A stretch of 64,000 nucleotides of DNA from Clostridiales bacterium (GTDB lineage Bacteria; Bacillota; Clostridia; Lachnospirales; Lachnospiraceae): positions 124,001 through 188,000 of the forward strand of contig JAMPHY010000004.1 in the NCBI GenBank assembly GCA_023663185.1. The letters run 5' to 3'. The notes below the pieces were generated by a model. That model worked only from the letters and a program-made list of their open reading frames with translations, did no database searches and had not been told where the DNA came from. This document shows positions 53,528 to 63,227 of the stretch, piece by piece. Made by a program: the position numbers and the translations under genes. Each line of letters opens with the position of its first letter. Positions within the stretch are counted from its first letter, which is position 1.

Positions 53528-55399
53528 ATGGAAGAACAAAACAAAGATATTATACCGGAAGGACAGACTCAGAATGAAACGCCGCAGGAAGACCAACCCG
53601 TAGTTGAAAATTCGATTTACACTACGCCGGACGTCTATCAGTCACAGACGTCGCAGGACGTTTATAAAGCCTCTGCCACGGAAGAGGACTATCAAAGTAT
53701 GCTTGGGGTATTTTCCGGCGGACAGTTAGGAAACGCCGCAGAAGAACAAACCGCGCCGCAGGCTGATAATGTAGTGTATGATAATAACCAGTACCAGTAC
53801 GGGAATAATACATACGGAAATAATGCTGATGGAGTGAACCAGTACCAGTATGGAAGTAATCAGTACGGAAGTAATCAGTACGGGAATAATCAGTATGTAA
53901 ACAGTGCTGACGGAACAAATCAATATCAATACGGAAATAATCAGGCTGGAAGCAATACTGACGAAGCAAATCAATATCAATACGGAAATAATCAGGCTGG
54001 AAGCAATACTGACGAAGCAAATCAATATCAATACGGAAATAATCAATATGTAAACAATGCTGATGGAACAAATCAGTACCAATACGGAAGTAGCCAGTAC
54101 GGGAATAATCAGTATGTAAACAGTGCTGATGGAACAAATCAATATCAGTATGGAAGTAATCAATATGTGAATAATCAGGCTGGAAATAATGCTGATGGAA
54201 CAAATCAGTACCAATGCGGAAGTAGCCAGTACGGAAATAATCAATATGTAAATAATGCTGAGGGAGCAAATCAATATCAGTATGGAAGTAATCAGTATGT
54301 AAACAATCAAGCTGGAAACCAATACCAGTACGGAAACAATCAGACTGGAAACCAATACCTGTATGGAAATACTCAAACTGGAAACCAGTACCAGTATGGA
54401 AACAATCAAACTGGAAATCCATACCAATACGGTAATCAATATGGCTATAACCCCAACGGTTATAATCCGTACAGCCCATATGCGACGCCGCCGAAAAAGA
54501 AAAGTAACGGCGTGATTATCGGTGTTGTAATTGCGGGCGTGTTTATCTTTTTGATTGCACTTTTGGCAATAGTCTATAATGCCTTTAAATCAATTTATGA
54601 TACGGCATCAACTACTGCTGACGATTATAGCCTGACCTCTGGTTTTATAGGCGGTGGCGCTGATGATGACAGAAGCAGTACGAGTGGCAGAGACAGCCGC
54701 GATGATGACGATAATGACTATAAAGATGATGATTACGATAGCGACTATGATGATGATGAATATTATGAATTTCATGACGACCTAAAGAATAATCTCTCGT
54801 ATTCTATTGAATGGGATTATTTTGAGTATGAGCTTGATGATGAAGATGTATCAATTTATGTGGATTATCCGGTTATCGTCGGGGACGACGTACCGAACCT
54901 TGATAAGCTGAACGCCCGTATCGAAAGAGAGGCAACGAGTTTTCAGGATTATTATGAAGATATGTATTCAAAGTATATGGACGAGGACGGCAATTCTTAT
55001 TTCTATGTAAATGCTACCGGTTATGTGACATATATGAGCGAGAGTGTTTTGAGTATTGCTTTTCAGGAAGAGACTCAATCCAACTACTTTGGAGCTGTAT
55101 ATGTCTACTGTATCAATATTGATATGAATAGCGGTGTAATTATGGAGAATACAGATATTCTTGAAGTAGACGACGATTTTTCCGTGGATTTTAGAAAAAG
55201 AAGCGAGAAGCAGAACGGCGTTAGCGACTCATTGGACAGCATGAGCGACCAAGAAATTACGAAGCTGCTTAAATCAGAAGATAATCTTATTATCTTCTAC
55301 ACGCCGCAGGGTATGGAAATCGGCGTAAATTACGGAGACGGCTACGGCTGGATAACAGTTACATACCATGATTATAAGAAGTATTTGAAGGTGTTCTAA
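53528..55399 (+). CDS. Membrane protein with long Asn/Gln/Tyr repeat region and DUF3298-like domain
   Basis: 623 residues. A short acidic/polar N-terminus is followed by about 230 residues (84-315) of repeats built from NQYQYGNN, NQYVNNADGT and NQAGSNTDEA units, then one membrane helix (about 327-355), an Asp-rich linker (about 377-416) and a C-terminal extracellular domain (about 418-623) resembling DUF3298/RsiV-type folds. The composition of the repeat is prion-like. With no signal peptide before the repeat, the repeat is likely cytoplasmic and the folded domain external. Its role is unknown. It has its own nested terminator at 55448-55530. Confidence 0.75.
   Translation: MEEQNKDIIPEGQTQNETPQEDQPVVENSIYTTPDVYQSQTSQDVYKASATEEDYQSMLGVFSGGQLGNAAEEQTAPQADNVVYDNNQYQYGNNTYGNNADGVNQYQYGSNQYGSNQYGNNQYVNSADGTNQYQYGNNQAGSNTDEANQYQYGNNQAGSNTDEANQYQYGNNQYVNNADGTNQYQYGSSQYGNNQYVNSADGTNQYQYGSNQYVNNQAGNNADGTNQYQCGSSQYGNNQYVNNAEGANQYQYGSNQYVNNQAGNQYQYGNNQTGNQYLYGNTQTGNQYQYGNNQTGNPYQYGNQYGYNPNGYNPYSPYATPPKKKSNGVIIGVVIAGVFIFLIALLAIVYNAFKSIYDTASTTADDYSLTSGFIGGGADDDRSSTSGRDSRDDDDNDYKDDDYDSDYDDDEYYEFHDDLKNNLSYSIEWDYFEYELDDEDVSIYVDYPVIVGDDVPNLDKLNARIEREATSFQDYYEDMYSKYMDEDGNSYFYVNATGYVTYMSESVLSIAFQEETQSNYFGAVYVYCINIDMNSGVIMENTDILEVDDDFSVDFRKRSEKQNGVSDSLDSMSDQEITKLLKSEDNLIIFYTPQGMEIGVNYGDGYGWITVTYHDYKKYLKVF
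53777..54470 (+). repeat. Asn/Gln/Tyr-coding degenerate tandem repeats
   Basis: About 700 bp of imperfect repeats with short units (commonly 12, 15 or 30 bp) and longer composite units. Two adjacent 51-bp copies that begin near 53926 and 53977 are almost identical. All units keep the frame. The opposite strand is open too, which is a by-product of the composition. Confidence 0.88.
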
Positions 55400-55447
55400 A
55401 GTGCGGAAAATATAACAGACAGCTACAAAACTTTATTAGAATAGTCA

Positions 55448-55530
55448 GAGTTTAGGTAAAATAAGCAGAAACAGGACGACTTACCGCTTTTCAGGCATGG
55501 AGTCCTGTTTTTTTAATTTTGCCTAAACTC
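55448..55530. terminator. Nested bidirectional terminator
   Basis: An outer dyad GAGTTTAGG...CCTAAACTC (55448-55462 with 55516-55530) encloses an inner stem AACAGGAC/GTCCTGTT (55470-55477 with 55502-55509) followed by a T-run. It lies between the convergent repeat-protein gene and the ABC permease gene and could stop both. Confidence 0.8.
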
Positions 55531-55542
55531 GCAGCGTAACTA

Positions 55543-56334
55543 TTACGCTATATCCTTCCCCTCATACCTAACAAACGCCGCCGTAATTCCTGCCACTGTG
55601 ATAATAAGCCCTACAGCAAGATATTTCATTTCGATACTGCCGTCAGTGATAATCTTCGCGCTGTCGGTATATCCGAATGGCGTAATATATTTAAGAAATG
55701 CCGCGTTTTCGCTTAAGTTTGAGATAATATTCATAAAATAGAATGCAGCGGCAAGACCGAGTCCAAGTCCTGCCGGCGAGCCGTTGCTGCCGATAAAGGC
55801 GGATATGCCGAAGCAGACAGCCGCAGTTTCAAGCTGCATGATGAAATATACCGCAAACATCATTGCCATTGGCTTTATCTCAGGGGATTCGCCAATAATA
55901 ACTGTGGATATAGCGGTAATACATATCGAGGCGGCATTTAAAATAAGAATTTGTACAAATACCGAAATAAGTTTCTGGCAGACGATATTTACATGGCTTA
56001 TGGGGTGAGTTAGAAGAAACTCTGCGGTATGCTCCTTTTCTTCTTTTGCCAGCGCCATGATGCTTATAAGTGCCGCAAAAAACGCTCCGCCAAGCCCTAA
56101 GACATTGCCGCATTCCACGCCGAAAAAGCCCGTAAATTCACCGAAATTAATCTTATCCATGCCAAACGCCGCCGAGAAACCGCCCATATTGGAAAAAGCG
56201 ACGCCGATTTCGCCCATCTGTCCTGACATTTCAGGGTAGATAATGATACATATGCCAAGCATAAAGGCGATAACGCCTGTCCATATGGCAAGTGAAATTC
56301 TGTTCTGTTTTATTTCATGTTTAAGAATTGTCAT
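55543..56334 (-). CDS. ABC-2 type transporter permease
   Basis: 263 residues with about six membrane helices, beginning MTILKHEIKQNRISLAIWTG as in other ABC-2 permeases. It forms the membrane part of an exporter with the ATPase encoded directly upstream; the two genes overlap by 14 bases. The substrate cannot be read from the sequence; TetR control suggests a toxic or antimicrobial compound. Confidence 0.9.
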   Translation of the reverse strand: MTILKHEIKQNRISLAIWTGVIAFMLGICIIIYPEMSGQMGEIGVAFSNMGGFSAAFGMDKINFGEFTGFFGVECGNVLGLGGAFFAALISIMALAKEEKEHTAEFLLTHPISHVNIVCQKLISVFVQILILNAASICITAISTVIIGESPEIKPMAMMFAVYFIMQLETAAVCFGISAFIGSNGSPAGLGLGLAAAFYFMNIISNLSENAAFLKYITPFGYTDSAKIITDGSIEMKYLAVGLIITVAGITAAFVRYEGKDIA

Positions 56335-57205
56335 CGTTTTTCTCCTTATAATAGTGCATAATGATTTCTTCCAAATCCGGCTCGCTGATAGTTACATCGG
56401 TTAAAGGCGTCAGTGCCAGCGCATTCATTAAAGTCTTAGGTTCGCCGCTGTATATGAAGCTTACGGTATCGCTGTCGATTTTGACATTGCGGATATTGTT
56501 TAAGTTAGGCGGCGTTGATACTCCCGAAATCGTAACATTTTTGGCGTTAGTGTGCGTCAGGTTTTCAATCCGCTCGCAAAGCAGCAGTTTTCCGGCTCTG
56601 ATAATGGCGGCGTGCCTGCAGTATTTCTGTATTTCTGAGAGGATATGCGAGGATAAGAAAATCGTCGCACCTTGCGCATTTATCTCAGTTAATATTGCAA
56701 AAAATTCCCGCTGTATAATGGGGTCAAGTCCGCTTGTCGGCTCATCGAGAATGCAGAGCTTCGGCTCATGCTGCAATGCGCAGACGATAGAGACTTTTTT
56801 GCGGTTGCCAAGTGAAAGCTCGGATATTTTTTTATTTGTATCAAGCTCCAATCTGTCGCAGAGGGCGGCGGCTTTAGCCGCACAGTCGCGTTTTCTTAAT
56901 TCGGCTGAATACTTTATTATGTCGCGGACTTTCATATTGGCATAAAAATTTGCTTCCGAGGGCATGTATCCTATATCGGCAAGCTGTTCTTTGTGGTTCT
57001 TGCGGATATCTTTTCCGAATATGCTGGCGCTGCCGTCAGTCGGCGCAATAAGTCCAAGCAGGGTACGGATAGTTGTGCTTTTGCCGGCGCCGTTAGGTCC
57101 GATAAAGCCGAAGAAATCGCATTCTTGAATGTTTAAGCTTAAGTCCGTAACGCCCCTTGATTTGCCGTAAAATTTAGTAAGGTGGTTTATTTCAACAGCG
57201 TTCAT
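56321..57205 (-). CDS. ABC transporter ATP-binding protein
   Basis: 294 residues. Walker A GPNGAGKST near residues 37-45, ABC signature LSLGNRKKV near 134-142, Walker B LCILDEPTSGLDP near 151-163, and the switch His in ISLSSHIL-like FLSSHILSE. The C-terminal 80 residues form a small regulatory-type domain. It powers the exporter with the overlapping permease gene and is preceded by the tetR gene on the same strand, with 77 bases between. Confidence 0.93.
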   Translation of the reverse strand: MNAVEINHLTKFYGKSRGVTDLSLNIQECDFFGFIGPNGAGKSTTIRTLLGLIAPTDGSASIFGKDIRKNHKEQLADIGYMPSEANFYANMKVRDIIKYSAELRKRDCAAKAAALCDRLELDTNKKISELSLGNRKKVSIVCALQHEPKLCILDEPTSGLDPIIQREFFAILTEINAQGATIFLSSHILSEIQKYCRHAAIIRAGKLLLCERIENLTHTNAKNVTISGVSTPPNLNNIRNVKIDSDTVSFIYSGEPKTLMNALALTPLTDVTISEPDLEEIIMHYYKEKNDDNS

Positions 57206-57282
57206 TAATAATTTACTCCTTTCTCAGCCGTGTAGCGACCCAATCTGTCTAAGCCTATCTACATGTTCACTAATAACTTTGT

Positions 57283-57909
57283 TCATTTCTCAGCCTGCGG
57301 ATTTATCAGATAGATTTTTTTCCAGAACTTCAACATTTCTTCAAAATCCTGTTCCAGTCTCCCGGCGTCAAGCTCGCTGCCGCGCTGGTATATCTCCCAC
57401 AGATAGCCTTCCGAGGCAAGATACATTTCCTTATACATATACCCTAAATCAAGTCCCGGCACAAAGGCGGCGGTATCGACTTTGGCAAGGGCGTCATATG
57501 CTTTTATATGGAAATAGTTCTGGTAGCTTTCCTGTATCTCGCGGTTGACTTCGGCGTCTTTTTCATAAAACGCCTTGATGACAAACGCCGTCATATCGGG
57601 CTGGTTTTTCATCAGATAAATTTTTGCCCGCATTCCGCGCTCCATCATTTCAAAAAGGTCGTCCGGCTCGTAACAGCCGTACTTTGTAAGATATTCCATA
57701 GTAATCTTACAAGCCCTGTCCCATAGAAAAAGATACAGTTCCTTTTTATTGTGAAAATAGTGGAACAACAGCGACTTGCTTATGCCTGCGCAGGAGGCTA
57801 TTTCGTTCATCGGACTCTTTTTATAGGAATTTTGCGAAAATACTCTGTATCCTGCGTTTATAATTTTCTGCTGTTTCTCTTTCGGCAGAGAATAGAATTT
57901 TTCGTTCAT
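57283..57909 (-). CDS. TetR/AcrR family transcriptional regulator
   Basis: 208 residues. N-terminal HTH (KIINAGYRVFSQNSYKKSPMNEIASCAGISKSLLFHYF in pieces, about residues 14-52) followed by an all-helical ligand domain. It is the first gene of a minus-strand cluster with the ABC exporter, so it probably represses that cassette. AAGGAGAAGTA just upstream of the ATG on the minus strand is a good ribosome site. Confidence 0.9.
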   Translation of the reverse strand: MNEKFYSLPKEKQQKIINAGYRVFSQNSYKKSPMNEIASCAGISKSLLFHYFHNKKELYLFLWDRACKITMEYLTKYGCYEPDDLFEMMERGMRAKIYLMKNQPDMTAFVIKAFYEKDAEVNREIQESYQNYFHIKAYDALAKVDTAAFVPGLDLGYMYKEMYLASEGYLWEIYQRGSELDAGRLEQDFEEMLKFWKKIYLINPQAEK

Positions 57910-57989
57910 TACTTCTCCTTTGTCGGTTAATTTATTCTATTATAAATCCGTTGACCGTTTTTGAGAAGGGGGTTGCGGGCTGAATTGTT

Positions 57990-58163
57990 ATGAGAGATTT
58001 TCAGATTTTCGGGAAAGTAAAAATTGTTATTGCTTTTTTGCTCGCACCTGTGATAGGATATATGGGAGTAATAATATCGGAGCCGGTCGTGTGGGTGGTG
58101 ATGGTGCTGCCTCTGCTTGTGAATATGCTTAAGAACCCCATTTTCAAGCAGACACGCGAGTAG
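57990..58163 (+). CDS. Possible 57-residue membrane protein
   Basis: An open frame starting MRDFQIFGKVKIVIAF has two hydrophobic stretches (about residues 11-29 and 33-46) and a basic tail ending KQTRE. The only ribosome-site-like sequence, GAAGGGGG, is about 17 bases upstream, which is too far for a good start. It lies in the 469-base gap between tetR and recA. It may be real or chance. Confidence 0.3.
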   Translation: MRDFQIFGKVKIVIAFLLAPVIGYMGVIISEPVVWVVMVLPLLVNMLKNPIFKQTRE

Positions 58164-58180
58164 GTTTACATAACTCATTC

Positions 58181-58219
58181 TGCTTTGCATATCCGGCGTT
58201 TCGCCAAAAATTCAAAGCA
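58181..58219. repeat. Nested hairpin upstream of recA
   Basis: TGCTTTG (58181-58187) and CAAAGCA (58213-58219) enclose an inner GGCG-TTT-CGCC stem-loop. No T-run follows. It lies downstream of the small ORF and about 80 bases before the recA promoter. Confidence 0.5.
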
Positions 58220-58302
58220 AAAGTTAAAATTATATGGGAAAGGAGGTATAAAGGGTTGTTTATTGGACTTTAAAAGATGTAAAATAAATAAAAAAGTAAA
58301 TG

Positions 58303-58356
58303 TTGACAAAATCGAACATTTGTTTTATTCTATATAATAAGCAAGAACAAATGTTC
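58303..58356 (+). promoter_or_regulatory. recA promoter with two LexA-type SOS boxes
   Basis: TTGACA at 58303-58308 and TATTCT at 58326-58331 are 17 bases apart. CGAACATTTGTTTT at 58313-58326 fits the Gram-positive SOS box with a good left half and lies between -35 and -10. A second, perfectly symmetric GAACAAATGTTC lies at 58345-58356, close to the expected transcript start. Both fit LexA repression of recA. Confidence 0.85.
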
Positions 58357-58378
58357 TACCACAAAAGGAGATTGAACG

Positions 58379-59464
58379 ATGGAAAAAGAAGAAAAATTAA
58401 AAGCATTGGACGCGGCAATAGGGCAGATAGAGAGACAGTTTGGTAAGGGCGCAATTATGAAGTTGGGCGATCCTTCGGTACAGATGAATGTCGAGACGAT
58501 TCCCACAGGCTCGTTAAGTCTGGATATTGCGCTGGGTTTGGGCGGAATCCCGAAGGGAAGAATTGTAGAGATATACGGTCCTGAATCCAGTGGTAAGACT
58601 ACTGTAACCCTGCATATGATTGCGGAAGTACAGAAGAGAGGCGGAATAGCGGGCTTCATTGACGCAGAGCATGCGCTGGATCCTGTATATGCCAAGAACA
58701 TAGGCGTTGACGTAGATAACTTATATATTTCGCAGCCGGATAACGGAGAACAGGCATTGGAAATCACAGAGACGATGGTGCGCTCAGGCGCAATAGACAT
58801 AGTAGTTGTAGACTCCGTAGCCGCACTTGTACCGAAGGCGGAAATAGACGGAGATATGGGAGATGCGCATGTAGGTCTTCAGGCAAGGCTGATGTCGCAG
58901 GCGCTTCGTAAGCTGACGGGCGTAATAAGTAAGTCCAACTGCACCGTGGTATTTATCAACCAGCTTCGTGAAAAAGTCGGTATTATGTTCGGCAATCCTG
59001 AAACTACTACAGGCGGACGCGCGCTTAAGTTCTATTCGTCCGTCAGACTGGACGTAAGAAGAATCGAGTCCATCAAGCAGGGCGGAGAAGTAATAGGCAA
59101 CAGGACGAGGGTAAAAGTAGTTAAGAATAAAATAGCGCCGCCGTTTAAGGAAGCGGAGTTTGATATTATGTTCGGCGAGGGTATTTCCACGATAGGAGAT
59201 ATTCTGGATTTAGCTGCCGATAACGGAATTATTAATAAGAGTGGCGCATGGTACGCTTACGAAGGTAATAAAATCGGACAGGGCAGGGAGAATGCGAAGC
59301 AGTATCTTAAAGATAATCCCGCAGTCTGCAGTGAAGTGGAGCAAAAGGTAAGGGAATTATTCAACCTTGATGTTGCTATTAAGGATAATAATGATAAAGC
59401 GTCAAGCGAAAAGGCGCCTAAAGAGAAGCCGTCTAAAGAAAAGGCAGCGGAAGAAAACATCTAA
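58379..59464 (+). CDS. recA: Recombinase RecA
   Basis: 361 residues. Walker [10 protein letters not shown] near residues 65-73, Walker [13 protein letters not shown] near 138-149, and the DNA-binding loops with [14 protein letters not shown]-like [14 protein letters not shown] and [13 protein letters not shown]. It forms the filament for homologous recombination and SOS induction. The C-terminal 25 residues are a Lys/Glu tail. AAAAGGAGATTGAACG precedes the ATG. SOS boxes upstream indicate LexA control. recX follows. Confidence 0.97.
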   Translation: MEKEEKLKALDAAIGQIERQFGKGAIMKLGDPSVQMNVETIPTGSLSLDIALGLGGIPKGRIVEIYGPESSGKTTVTLHMIAEVQKRGGIAGFIDAEHALDPVYAKNIGVDVDNLYISQPDNGEQALEITETMVRSGAIDIVVVDSVAALVPKAEIDGDMGDAHVGLQARLMSQALRKLTGVISKSNCTVVFINQLREKVGIMFGNPETTTGGRALKFYSSVRLDVRRIESIKQGGEVIGNRTRVKVVKNKIAPPFKEAEFDIMFGEGISTIGDILDLAADNGIINKSGAWYAYEGNKIGQGRENAKQYLKDNPAVCSEVEQKVRELFNLDVAIKDNNDKASSEKAPKEKPSKEKAAEENI

Positions 59465-59525
59465 AGAAAAGATGGCAGAATAAAGCATGACAGAATAAAA
59501 TATTTAACGGAGAAATTCTCAAAAT

Positions 59526-60143
59526 ATGACAGTAACGGATATAACGCCTATTACAAAATCAAGATATAAGGTTGTTTTAGACGAAGGACCTGCTTTTGTA
59601 TTATATAAGGGTGAATTAAGCCGCCTTCATATACGGAAGGACGAGGAAATTACACAAGACGCTTATACAAGTATATTTAATGAAATTCTGCCTAAGCGGG
59701 CTAAATTAAGAAGCATGAATCTGCTTCAATCCAAAAATTATACCCGCAAACAGCTTGAGGATAAGCTTAAGCAGGGCGGATATCCGGAAGATATCGTTGC
59801 AGAAGCGCTTGCCTATGTGGAATCCTACGGCTATATCGATGATGAAAGATATGTGAGGGATTTTATTGAATATAATATGAGCAGCAAAAGCAGAATGAGG
59901 ATAGAAAACGACCTTATGCGTAAGGGGATAGGCAAGGAGTTGATTGCTAAAATATTTGCCAAGTTAAAAGAAGACGGAGAAGAGATTGATGAAATTGGCA
60001 TGATACATAAGCTTCTTATTAAAAAAAATTATCATGTGGATTCGGCTACTATTGAAGAAAAACGTAAGATGTACGCCTTTTTGCTGCGCAGGGGATTTCG
60101 TTCCGATGTAATCGGCAGAGCACTTCTGCTTGACATAACATAA
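59526..60143 (+). CDS. recX: Regulatory protein RecX
   Basis: 205 residues with the three-helix repeats typical of RecX, such as LLQSKNYTRKQLEDKLKQGGYPEDIVAEALAYVESYGYIDDERY in pieces. It caps or modulates RecA filaments. It is 61 bases after recA and probably in the same transcript. AACGGAGAAATTCTCAAAAT precedes the ATG. Confidence 0.9.
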   Translation: MTVTDITPITKSRYKVVLDEGPAFVLYKGELSRLHIRKDEEITQDAYTSIFNEILPKRAKLRSMNLLQSKNYTRKQLEDKLKQGGYPEDIVAEALAYVESYGYIDDERYVRDFIEYNMSSKSRMRIENDLMRKGIGKELIAKIFAKLKEDGEEIDEIGMIHKLLIKKNYHVDSATIEEKRKMYAFLLRRGFRSDVIGRALLLDIT

Positions 60144-60154
60144 TTTTAGTTGTA

Positions 60155-60192
60155 GAATTAGTATGTTGTATTTTTGATTACTAATTCCACAG
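60155..60192 (+). promoter_or_regulatory. Hairpin in the rny leader
   Basis: A 9-bp perfect stem, GAATTAGTA with TACTAATTC, spans a T-rich loop in the 98-base recX-rny gap. It may end the recA-recX transcript or regulate rny; RNase Y is known to control its own mRNA in some species, but that link here is inference. Confidence 0.35.
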
Positions 60193-60241
60193 GAATTATT
60201 GATATGTACAATGAAAACTAAATAAGGAGGTGCTCCTGTAA

Positions 60242-61795
60242 ATGCAATGGGTATGGATAGTAGCAGCAATAGTCATTACGCTGGTTGTATCGATTCCGGT
60301 TACTGCAGTTATAGCGACTAACTATCATAAGAAGATAGTTGAAGCTAAATTGGGGAATGCGGACGAGAAAGCAAGAAAGATTATTGATGAAGCTCTTAAA
60401 ACCGCCGAGACCAAGAAGCATGAAGCGCTGCTTGAGGCAAAAGAAGAGACAATCCGCTCTAAGAGTGAATTGGACAAGGAAATCAAGGAACGTCGTGCAG
60501 AAGCTCAAAGATATGAGCGCAGGGTTCAGCAGAAGGAAGAGAACATTGATAAAAAAGCTGATGCTATTGAGAGAAAGGAAGCGAGTTTGATTGCAAAAGA
60601 GGAATCTCTTGCAAAGCAGCGCGAAGAAATCTCAAAACTTAATGAGCAAAGATTACAGGAACTGGAACGAATCTCAGGTCTTACCTCCGAACAAGCAAAA
60701 GATTATTTATTGAAAATTGTTGAAGATGAAGTAAAACATGAAACTGCTGTAATGATTAAAGAAATGGAGAGCAGGGCGAAGGAAGAGGCAGATAAGAAGG
60801 CAAAGGAATATGTAGTGACGGCGATTCAGAAATGCGCCGCAGACCATGTTTCCGAGACGACGATATCTGTTGTTCAGCTCCCCAATGACGAAATGAAGGG
60901 AAGGATTATCGGTAGAGAGGGGCGTAACATTAGAACCCTCGAAACCATGACCGGCGTTGATTTGATTATTGACGATACTCCCGAAGCCGTTATTTTATCA
61001 GGTTTTGATCCTATTCGTCGTGAAGTCGCAAGAATTGCGCTTGAGAAGTTGATTGTAGACGGACGTATTCACCCGGCTAGAATCGAGGAAATGGTAGAAA
61101 AGGCGCAAAAAGAAGTTGAAGTAATGATAAAAGAAGAAGGTGAAGCCGCAACACTGGAAGTAGGCGTGCATGGCATTCACCCGGAACTTATCAGATTACT
61201 TGGAAAGATGAAGTTCAGAACCAGCTATGGTCAGAACGCATTAAAACATTCAATTGAGGTGGCACAGCTATCAGGTCTGCTTGCTGCAGAGCTTGGTTTA
61301 GATGTGAGAATGGCGAAACGTGCCGGTCTGCTGCATGATATAGGTAAAGCGGTGGATCATGAAATGGAAGGTTCACATATTCAGTTGGGCGTTGACCTTT
61401 GTAGAAAATATAAAGAGTCACCGATTGTTATTAATGCAGTAGAGTCTCACCACGGTGACGTTGAACCTCAGACTTTGATTGCATGTCTGGTACAGGCAGC
61501 GGATACTATTTCTGCGGCAAGACCGGGCGCAAGAAGGGAAACCTTAGAAACATATACAAGCAGGCTTAAACAATTAGAAGATATTACAAACAATTTCAAA
61601 GGCGTTGATAAATCTTTTGCTATTCAGGCTGGTAGAGAGATTCGTGTTATGGTAGTTCCGGAACAGATTACAGATTCCGATATGGTATTGCTTGCCAGAG
61701 ATATTTCCAAGCAGATTGAAGCTGAACTGGAATATCCCGGTCAGATTAAGGTAAATGTAATCCGTGAGAGCCGAGTTATCGACTACGCTAAATAG
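60242..61795 (+). CDS. rny: Ribonuclease Y
   Basis: 517 residues. N-terminal membrane helix (about 4-26), long coiled coil (about 30-190), KH domain with [12 protein letters not shown] near residue 221, and HD domain with [15 protein letters not shown] near residue 361. It is the main endoribonuclease that starts mRNA decay in Firmicutes, tethered to the membrane. AGGAGGTG at 60227-60233 supports the ATG. A terminator follows at 61802-61834. Confidence 0.96.
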   Translation: MQWVWIVAAIVITLVVSIPVTAVIATNYHKKIVEAKLGNADEKARKIIDEALKTAETKKHEALLEAKEETIRSKSELDKEIKERRAEAQRYERRVQQKEENIDKKADAIERKEASLIAKEESLAKQREEISKLNEQRLQELERISGLTSEQAKDYLLKIVEDEVKHETAVMIKEMESRAKEEADKKAKEYVVTAIQKCAADHVSETTISVVQLPNDEMKGRIIGREGRNIRTLETMTGVDLIIDDTPEAVILSGFDPIRREVARIALEKLIVDGRIHPARIEEMVEKAQKEVEVMIKEEGEAATLEVGVHGIHPELIRLLGKMKFRTSYGQNALKHSIEVAQLSGLLAAELGLDVRMAKRAGLLHDIGKAVDHEMEGSHIQLGVDLCRKYKESPIVINAVESHHGDVEPQTLIACLVQAADTISAARPGARRETLETYTSRLKQLEDITNNFKGVDKSFAIQAGREIRVMVVPEQITDSDMVLLARDISKQIEAELEYPGQIKVNVIRESRVIDYAK

Positions 61796-61801
61796 TATTT
61801 A

Positions 61802-61834
61802 AAACTCTGTGGAGAAATCTGCAGAGTTTTTTAA
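61802..61834 (+). terminator. Rho-independent terminator of rny
   Basis: AAACTCTG (61802-61809) pairs with CAGAGTTT (61822-61829) and runs into TTTT. Seven bases after the stop. Confidence 0.88.
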
Positions 61835-61937
61835 TGCTTTTTTTTCTTTTTACTTGTCTTTGCAATTATTATGTAGTAGAATAGTTGGCAGTGTATGATT
61901 GTATACAATTATGCAGTACGACATGGAGGAGATAATT

Positions 61938-63218
61938 ATGAAACCTTATAAGGAAATGAGCAAAGAAGAGCTTATATCATTGAAAAATGAACTTGAGAAG
62001 GAATTTGAAAAGGCTAAGAGCAAAGGGCTTAAGCTGGATATGTCCAGAGGAAAGCAGTCTACGGCGCAGCTTGATATGACAATGGGGATTGTAGATGTTT
62101 TTGACACAGACTCTAATCTTAAGACGGAAGATGGAGTAGATTGTAGGAATTATGGACTTATGGACGGCATTCCGGAAGCAAAGAAGCTGCTTGGAGATAT
62201 GATGGAAGTTCCTGCGCAGAATGTAGTTGTATTTGGAAATTCAAGCTTGAGTATTATGTACGATACAATATCACATGCTATGACGCATGGTATTATGGGC
62301 AGTACGCCGTGGAGTAAGCTGGATAAGCTGAAATTTTTATGTCCGGCTCCGGGATATGACAGGCATTTTAAGATTACGGAGTATTTCGGCATTGAGATGA
62401 TTACTATACCTATGACTGCGGAAGGTCCGGATATGGATTTAGTAGAAAAATATGTAAATGAAGACGAGACTGTTAAGGGAATTTGGTGTGTGCCTAAATA
62501 TTCCAATCCGAGCGGCGTTTCATATTCAGATGAAACGGTAAAAAGATTTGCCGCTTTGAAGCCTGCAGCAAAGGATTTTAGGATAATCTGGGATAACGCA
62601 TATGCGGTTCACCATCTGTATCCGGATAAACAGGATAAAATCCTTGAGATTTTAAGCGAGTGTGAAAAAGCTGGAAATCCTGATATGGTGTTTGAGTTCT
62701 GCTCCACCTCAAAGGTAAGTTTTGCAGGCGGCGGAATTGCAGGACTGGCAGCGTCAGAGGCAAATCTTAAGTATGTAAGGGAGTCCATGACGGTGCGTAC
62801 CATAGGCTATGATAAGGTTAATCAGCTTCGCCATGTAAAATATTTTAAGGATATAGACGGACTGATGGCTCATATGCAGAAACACGCCGATATAATCAGA
62901 CCTAAATTCGAGGCGGTATTGAGCGTTTTGGACAAAGAGCTTAATGGTCTTGAAATAGGCGAATGGACTAAGCCCATCGGCGGATATTTTATTTCGTTTG
63001 ACGCGCTTGAAGGCTGTGCGAAAGCAATAGTGGCAAAATGTAAAGAGGCGGGCGTGACGCTTACCGGGGCGGGTGCTACCTATCCTTATGGAAAAGATCC
63101 GAAAGACAGCAATATCCGTATCGCGCCTACTTTCCCTACGCCAGAGGAGATGGCGGCGGCTACAGATTTGTTCGTGCTTTGCGTTAAGCTGGTGAGTGTG
63201 GAGAAGTTGTTAGGGTAA
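61938..63218 (+). CDS. Aspartate aminotransferase, class Ic (PLP-dependent)
   Basis: 426 residues of the aminotransferase family with LKLDMSRGKQSTAQLDM near the N-terminus, the signature of the Asp_aminotransf (class Ic) branch. The PLP-binding Lys is at about residue 259 in CSTSKVSFAGG, and WDNAYAVHHLY holds the cofactor-contacting Asp and Tyr. It exchanges amino groups between aspartate and 2-oxoglutarate. GGAGGA at 61925-61930 supports ATG 61938; a frame from 61899 lacks one. The NUDIX gene follows after nine bases. Confidence 0.92.
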   Translation: MKPYKEMSKEELISLKNELEKEFEKAKSKGLKLDMSRGKQSTAQLDMTMGIVDVFDTDSNLKTEDGVDCRNYGLMDGIPEAKKLLGDMMEVPAQNVVVFGNSSLSIMYDTISHAMTHGIMGSTPWSKLDKLKFLCPAPGYDRHFKITEYFGIEMITIPMTAEGPDMDLVEKYVNEDETVKGIWCVPKYSNPSGVSYSDETVKRFAALKPAAKDFRIIWDNAYAVHHLYPDKQDKILEILSECEKAGNPDMVFEFCSTSKVSFAGGGIAGLAASEANLKYVRESMTVRTIGYDKVNQLRHVKYFKDIDGLMAHMQKHADIIRPKFEAVLSVLDKELNGLEIGEWTKPIGGYFISFDALEGCAKAIVAKCKEAGVTLTGAGATYPYGKDPKDSNIRIAPTFPTPEEMAAATDLFVLCVKLVSVEKLLG

Positions 63219-63227
63219 GGGGAGGAT

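Noticed and set aside
53622-54479. Two overlapping minus-strand frames across the Asn/Gln/Tyr repeat
   Set aside because: They mirror the repeat in the opposite strand (Ile/Leu/Ser- and His/Tyr/Asp-rich); the plus-strand product has a membrane helix and a folded domain.
38547-58206. Shared 14-base sequence TGGCGAAACGCCGG at 38547-38560 and in reverse at 58193-58206
   Set aside because: It is a short palindromic stem that can recur by chance; flanks do not match, so I do not call it a repeat family.
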